Shown: in pieces, positions 25,751 to 29,546 of the stretch
How the letters are laid out: every line of letters begins with the position of its first letter
How positions within the stretch are numbered: the first letter of the stretch is position 1
Assembly (NCBI RefSeq): GCF_000485595.1
Contig: NW_014577728.1
Location: forward strand, 147,056-176,601
Reading direction: 5' to 3'
From: Priapulus caudatus
Taxonomy: Eukaryota; Priapulida; Priapulimorpha; Priapulimorphida; Priapulidae
Length of the DNA: 29,546 bases
Program-made: the position numbers and the translations under genes
The notes under the pieces: generated by a model
Databases searched by the model: none
What the model was told of the DNA's origin: nothing
The model's input: the letters and a program-made list of their open reading frames with translations, nothing else

Positions 25751-26265
25751 CATGGTTCATACAGGAATAAAAAAAATTCAAGAACTTTTCAAGGATATTT
25801 TATCGGAAATTCAAGGACATTTTATCGGAATTCATACACAGAACAAAACATGCCTGGATTAATTTAATAACCACATTCTTAATTTTACATTACGTGTTGT
25901 CAACAGTAAAAACACAACAACAACAAAACTTTTATTTTTTATTGAAGTTTTTATTGAAATTATTTGAAATTTTTTGAAATTATTTGAAATTATTTGAAAT
26001 TATTTGAAATTATTTGAAATTTTTATTGAAGTTTGCACATTATTGATAATAGAAATAGTATAGATAACCTATTATCTATACTATTTCTATGTTATTGATG
26101 GTACAAAATTTCTTTTTATTACAGGCATGAACTCTTTCTAAATATTCAAACATTTTCATGAAATTCAAGGATTTTTCAAGCACAAAATCAACATTTACTA
26201 AATTCAAGTCCTTTTCAAGGACTCCCCTCAAATTCAAGGACCTTTCAAGGACTGTACGAACCATG
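25751..26265. mobile_element. complete MITE with TTCAAGGAC subrepeats
   Basis: A 515-bp non-coding element. The ends are CATGGTTCATACAG (left) and CTGTACGAACCATG (right), inverted with one mismatch. The flanks are TAACC at 25746-25750 and TAACC at 26266-26270, a 5-bp target duplication. AATTCAAGGAC/TTTTCAAGG motifs repeat in both ends. The centre holds a TATTTGAAAT 10-bp tandem array (about 25961-26030) and a perfect hairpin. It carries no transposase. Confidence 0.8.
26049..26090. repeat. perfect 19-bp-arm hairpin inside the MITE
   Basis: ATAGAAATAGTATAGATAA, loop CCTA, then TTATCTATACTATTTCTAT. The arms pair perfectly. Confidence 0.9.
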
Positions 26266-26583
26266 TAACCGAGCAAACAACGACGTGACCACATAGCGCT
26301 ACATGTACTCGCGAGCTGCCACGGATTACATCAGTTCAATACCAGCGAGCACGCCGAAGACATCACTTCTTCGTTACGGGAAATCCAAACGAGATTTGCA
26401 CGCTCACCGATCGACTGCTAAGCTCCTGTTTACAAACCTCGCCATGCGCCAAACTTCACAAGACTCTGCCGACATGAGCACAGTGACTCGCAAACAATGC
26501 ACCGCCTAAATAGGCCTACTCTATCGCTCCCTAGCAGGCGACGAGCCGCCACTTAAATTCCCATCACGTTGTCACGGTGGCGA

Positions 26584-26613
26584 TGACGTCACTACCCCGT
26601 GCCGCTGACGTCA
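26584..26613. promoter_or_regulatory. two CRE palindromes
   Basis: Two perfect TGACGTCA sites, at 26584-26591 and 26606-26613, with starts 22 bases apart. This octamer is the full cyclic-AMP response element bound by CREB/ATF dimers. No adjacent gene is recognised, so a regulatory role is inference. Confidence 0.45.
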
Positions 26614-26667
26614 GTGTCAGTAGAACAAACGGCATGCGGACAGTCTGTGTTCTATATCGATCGTTAC

Positions 26668-27010
26668 CAGGTGGCGCCACCTGTAGATTATCCTAGCGCC
26701 ACCTATATATCGTTATACTTACCGCATTATTGCTAACAGATAGCGACACTTATAGAGGCGTACCTCAGACCACCAGCATCACACACCACACCTACCTATC
26801 TATGACTTGCCGCCACCAGCGCCTACACCCCTAATATCAAAACCAGCAGCGTCAACGATATGCCATGCTTATTTGCTATCACCTCTAACAGCGCCAACTA
26901 AGTTCTGAAAAGCTTCGCATGAGTTTTGATGATTCCCGAATTACCCCAGGTGCTTATAGCCAGCAATGCCACCTACATATTACACGTCGTTAACATTAGC
27001 GCCACCTATA
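26668..27010. repeat. cluster of GCGCCACCT motifs
   Basis: The perfect palindrome CAGGTGGCGCCACCTG lies at 26668-26683, and TAGCGCCACCTATA at 26694-26707 and 26997-27010. Weaker relatives lie at about 26745 (AGCGACACTTATA), 26889 (AGCGCCAACTA) and 26973 (ATGCCACCTACATA). It may be a very degenerate tandem repeat or a set of binding sites. Confidence 0.55.
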
Positions 27011-27425
27011 CTTCACATCCGACCGCAAAGATTTCATCTATAGTCACCGTTGCATCTGACATGCTTCATTCATCGCTAACATTAGCTACAGCGCTACACT
27101 TCTGCCAGATAATTACAAGCACAAAGTACATGGTGATCTTCAGTACGTACTCCCTACGCAAGATACACAGCTACACACCTCACTTCACACGACAAAAGTC
27201 ACCCGACAAAAGTCACACGACATTCTTGAGCGCATACGCGCCACGCGTTAGCCGGCACAGTGTGCAGAGAGAAGTCACCAACTAGCGTACGTTAGGTCAA
27301 CACATCCAACAGGTTTTCACGTCCACGGCAGGAACAGAACAGCGATCGTAAACACTGTCGCCTCAAGCAACAACGCCGCAGCCGTGCCTAGTACGCAGAT
27401 CTACGCGACTATGCAAGCAGCGATG

Positions 27426-27427
<2 letters not shown>
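27011..27427. other. unrecognised sequence
   Basis: Non-coding by inspection. The plus-strand open frame at 26926-27285 has no recognisable domain and runs through the motif cluster. Confidence 0.5.
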
Positions 27428-27467
<40 letters not shown>

Positions 27468-27534
27468 ATATACAGGTATATCGATACACGCAAGCTGTAG
27501 CATTCTGTCTAATCACTCTCCCGCCGGGAGTGAA

Positions 27535-27582
<48 letters not shown>

Positions 27583-27700
27583 ATATATTATATATATATA
27601 TAACGCATATATAAGACAATATACAGACGATATATATATATATATATATATACATATATATATACATATACAATATCTGTATATAAGACGATATATAAGG
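27428..27700. repeat. TA microsatellites
   Basis: TA runs at 27428-27460, 27536-27602 and about 27631-27668, separated by unique spacers. Open frames rich in Ile and Tyr here are by-products. Confidence 0.97.
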
Positions 27701-27894
27701 ACAATATATAACGCATAGAAACACATGATTCAGCGCGGACATATCGTCGCGTGTAGCGACGCCCTCGGCATAACGCGCTACGCTACAACTGCGACCACCG
27801 CAGTCGTACCTTACCAGCCTCGGGCGACAAGTAGCGTCGAGTGCTCGTCCAGCGGGAAAGCGAAATTCGAATTTAACGGAGGATATTTTAAGCT

Positions 27895-28040
27895 ACGTGT
27901 TCGCTCTAACCTATGACCCTTATACTTAAGCGAACGCCGCCACGCGCACTGACTGCACACTCGCGTGATAATTAAACTCATGTTCGCTCTAACCCATAGC
28001 ACATATACTTAAACGAACGCCCACGCGCACCGACAATATT
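27895..28040. repeat. tandem duplication, period about 84 bp
   Basis: TGTTCGCTCTAACC(T/C)ATAG-AC, ATACTTAA(G/A)CGAACGCC and CCACGCGCAC-GAC occur in the same order at about 27898 and 27982. Confidence 0.8.
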
Positions 28041-28755
28041 CGAACTTGCTCTCCGCCCAGTGAATCGAGCAATCAAGTTCGCCGGAGCAGGACGCGTGCC
28101 GCACCCTCGCGGTTGGTGCCGTGTTAATTCCACGCACGTGTATGCTGTTCGCCTGCGCGTTGTCGGCTGTGTGTGCGGCGGTTTAATAGCCGATGATGAG
28201 GGAATATTGATGAGGTGATGAAAGGGTAACACGCGACCGTAATCATATCATCATCATCGCATCAAAGCTGACGCGGACATGGTGCTCCCCCCCTTCCAGC
28301 CGGCCCCTGGTCTCCCCGATCGACTGCGAGAACGATGAGTCAACAACATACGCTTGCAAATATTACGAGACGACACAATTGACAGACTACAACGCATTTA
28401 ATACGAACAACGATGCGCTGCCGTTTGTGAATATTGCCGTCACGCTGCGGCGAGATTAGTATATTTATTTAAATTTCGCATGCGCGATTACTCCAATTGG
28501 CTTACAGTCTCAGTCGTATGATAGGATTTCTAAGCTATGGCTTCACAAATGTTCGTATCTCTCGCAGCTAACGCCGCCCAGTGGCAAGAGAAGCTAAATG
28601 ATTGCCGTGTAGAGAAGGAGAAACACGCATGAACAGATGGTCCCCCCGCTGCTGGTCTAAAACTACGCAAATTCAGCCGGAAAAACAACAATTAAATATA
28701 CGCGGGCACACATTCAATAAATATTGACAAGCTGCTCGCGCGTGCATGCATTTTT
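28041..28755. other. unrecognised sequence
   Basis: No gene or repeat recognised on either strand. Confidence 0.5.
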
Positions 28756-28762
28756 GTTATGC

Positions 28763-28820
<58 letters not shown>

Positions 28821-28876
28821 TTGTGTTTGTGTGTGTGTGTGCCCTTGCGTACGTGTGCGTGTGTAAGTGTGCGTGA
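28756..28876. repeat. GT microsatellite
   Basis: GT runs with GC and TT interruptions. The His/Thr/Arg-rich minus-strand open frame is a by-product. Confidence 0.95.
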
Positions 28877-29340
28877 CGTGGGTCAGACAAACAGGAATCT
28901 AACGTAGAATGGTTTCCGGTCAAGCGCAGTCTGACTCAGGCATTCTCTACAGCCGAGCGACGCAGGCGCCACCTAGCGCGGGAGCGGTAGGCGTCCGGAG
29001 GACGGCGCAGCCATTATGCCGGCGTATACATGTGTGCTGATAGAACGATGCTGCGGCATCTCACGAGACCGCTCAGACCGGGGCAGCCACGCTCTCAAAC
29101 ATTTATTATTCAATTATCGTTAACGTCTAAGCGGTAAATTATTCAGCCGGAAGCTGTGGCTGCTGCGGCCGTGAGTGCGGAGTCACTGTTGACTATGCAT
29201 TCGACTGTCGTCGAAGCGCATTCGTTCACTTGCAGGCAAATAAGGCGAAAAACGCCAGTCTAAGAAATTAAAAATGTAAAGTTCATCTTGGAATTTTTTG
29301 AGGAACTTACGCGCTGAAGATTAATGTTGCGAGATTTAAC
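28877..29340. other. unrecognised sequence with a CTCF-like site
   Basis: Contains GGCGCCACCTAGCGC (28965-28979), whose complement GCGCTAGGTGGCGCC fits the CTCF consensus at 14 of 15 positions. No gene was seen. Confidence 0.5.
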
Positions 29341-29357
29341 TAAATTAAAATATATAT

Positions 29358-29377
29358 TTATACATACACACACACAT

Positions 29378-29465
<88 letters not shown>
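29358..29465. repeat. compound CA/TA/GA microsatellite
   Basis: Short CA run, long TA run (about 29384-29432), then a GA run (29434-29464). Confidence 0.97.
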
Positions 29466-29471
<6 letters not shown>

Positions 29472-29546
29472 TACGGACTGCTTGCGAAAGACAATGGCAG
29501 TTTTGTCACACGGGTTCGATCCTGGCTATTACTGCCCCAAACGATC

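Noticed and set aside
26926-27285. 119-residue plus-strand frame
   Set aside because: No recognisable domain, no upstream promoter or splice support, and it overlaps a degenerate motif cluster.
27530-27742. Ile/Tyr-rich frames
   Set aside because: Direct translation of TA microsatellites.
29490-29546. Possible tRNA gene from GGTTCGATCC
   Set aside because: The flanking bases do not pair as a T-stem and no acceptor stem or A box is present in the visible sequence.

Overview
This window is animal nuclear DNA, almost certainly from an invertebrate. It has spliced coding exons with GT/AG borders, long introns full of repeats, many microsatellites and minisatellites, transposon remnants, and one 25-base assembly gap (19490-19514). 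There are no bacterial-style operons or ribosome binding sites. The phylum cannot be fixed from sequence reading alone.

The one gene that can be reconstructed with confidence is the 3' part of a dystrobrevin gene (dystrophin-associated cytoskeletal adaptor) on the minus strand. Seven exons run from 16364 down to the stop codon at 5485, and all six introns have GT/AG borders and matching codon phases. They encode the dystrophin-binding coiled coils, the Ser/Pro-rich linker, a conserved [11 protein letters not shown] block, an acidic mini-exon, and a tyrosine-rich acidic tail built on a repeated Y-I/L-R-T-D-D-E motif. The 5' exons (EF-hand region, ZZ finger) were not found and probably lie beyond 29546.

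Layout. 1-530: pentanucleotide satellite. 1174-1397: a complete hAT-like MITE. 2126-2244: short minisatellite. 2382-4604: a complete non-autonomous LTR retrotransposon with both LTRs, polypurine tract and ACGC target duplication. 4690-5090: GT/GC-rich simple repeat. 5485-16364: the dystrobrevin exons. Their introns hold a CAG/CAA tract, a nearly perfect 31-bp tandem repeat, MITE fragments, an old interspersed repeat and a 2.2-kb, 21-bp minisatellite. 16365-18450: nothing recognisable except a strong CTCF-like site. 18452-20092: a large inverted repeat around simple repeats and the assembly gap. 20746-21053: a plus-strand terminal exon of an uncharacterised protein. 21707-23540: three tandem arrays, the last rich in AGGTCA half-sites. 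24205-24499: a TATA/initiator promoter followed by a primer-binding-site-like sequence, possibly an LTR remnant. 25751-26265: a complete MITE. 26584-27010: paired CRE palindromes and a cluster of GCGCCACCT motifs. 27428-29546: TA, GT and GA microsatellites with unrecognised unique sequence between them.

Most long open frames in the window are by-products of tandem repeats whose unit length is a multiple of three, or of GA/GT-rich DNA, and are not genes. No prokaryotic-type system, CRISPR array, rRNA or complete tRNA is visible. The points most worth checking are the dystrobrevin tail repeat, the intronic minisatellite with an error-like core, the recurring CTCF-like motif, the inverted repeat at the gap, and the nuclear-receptor-like satellite.
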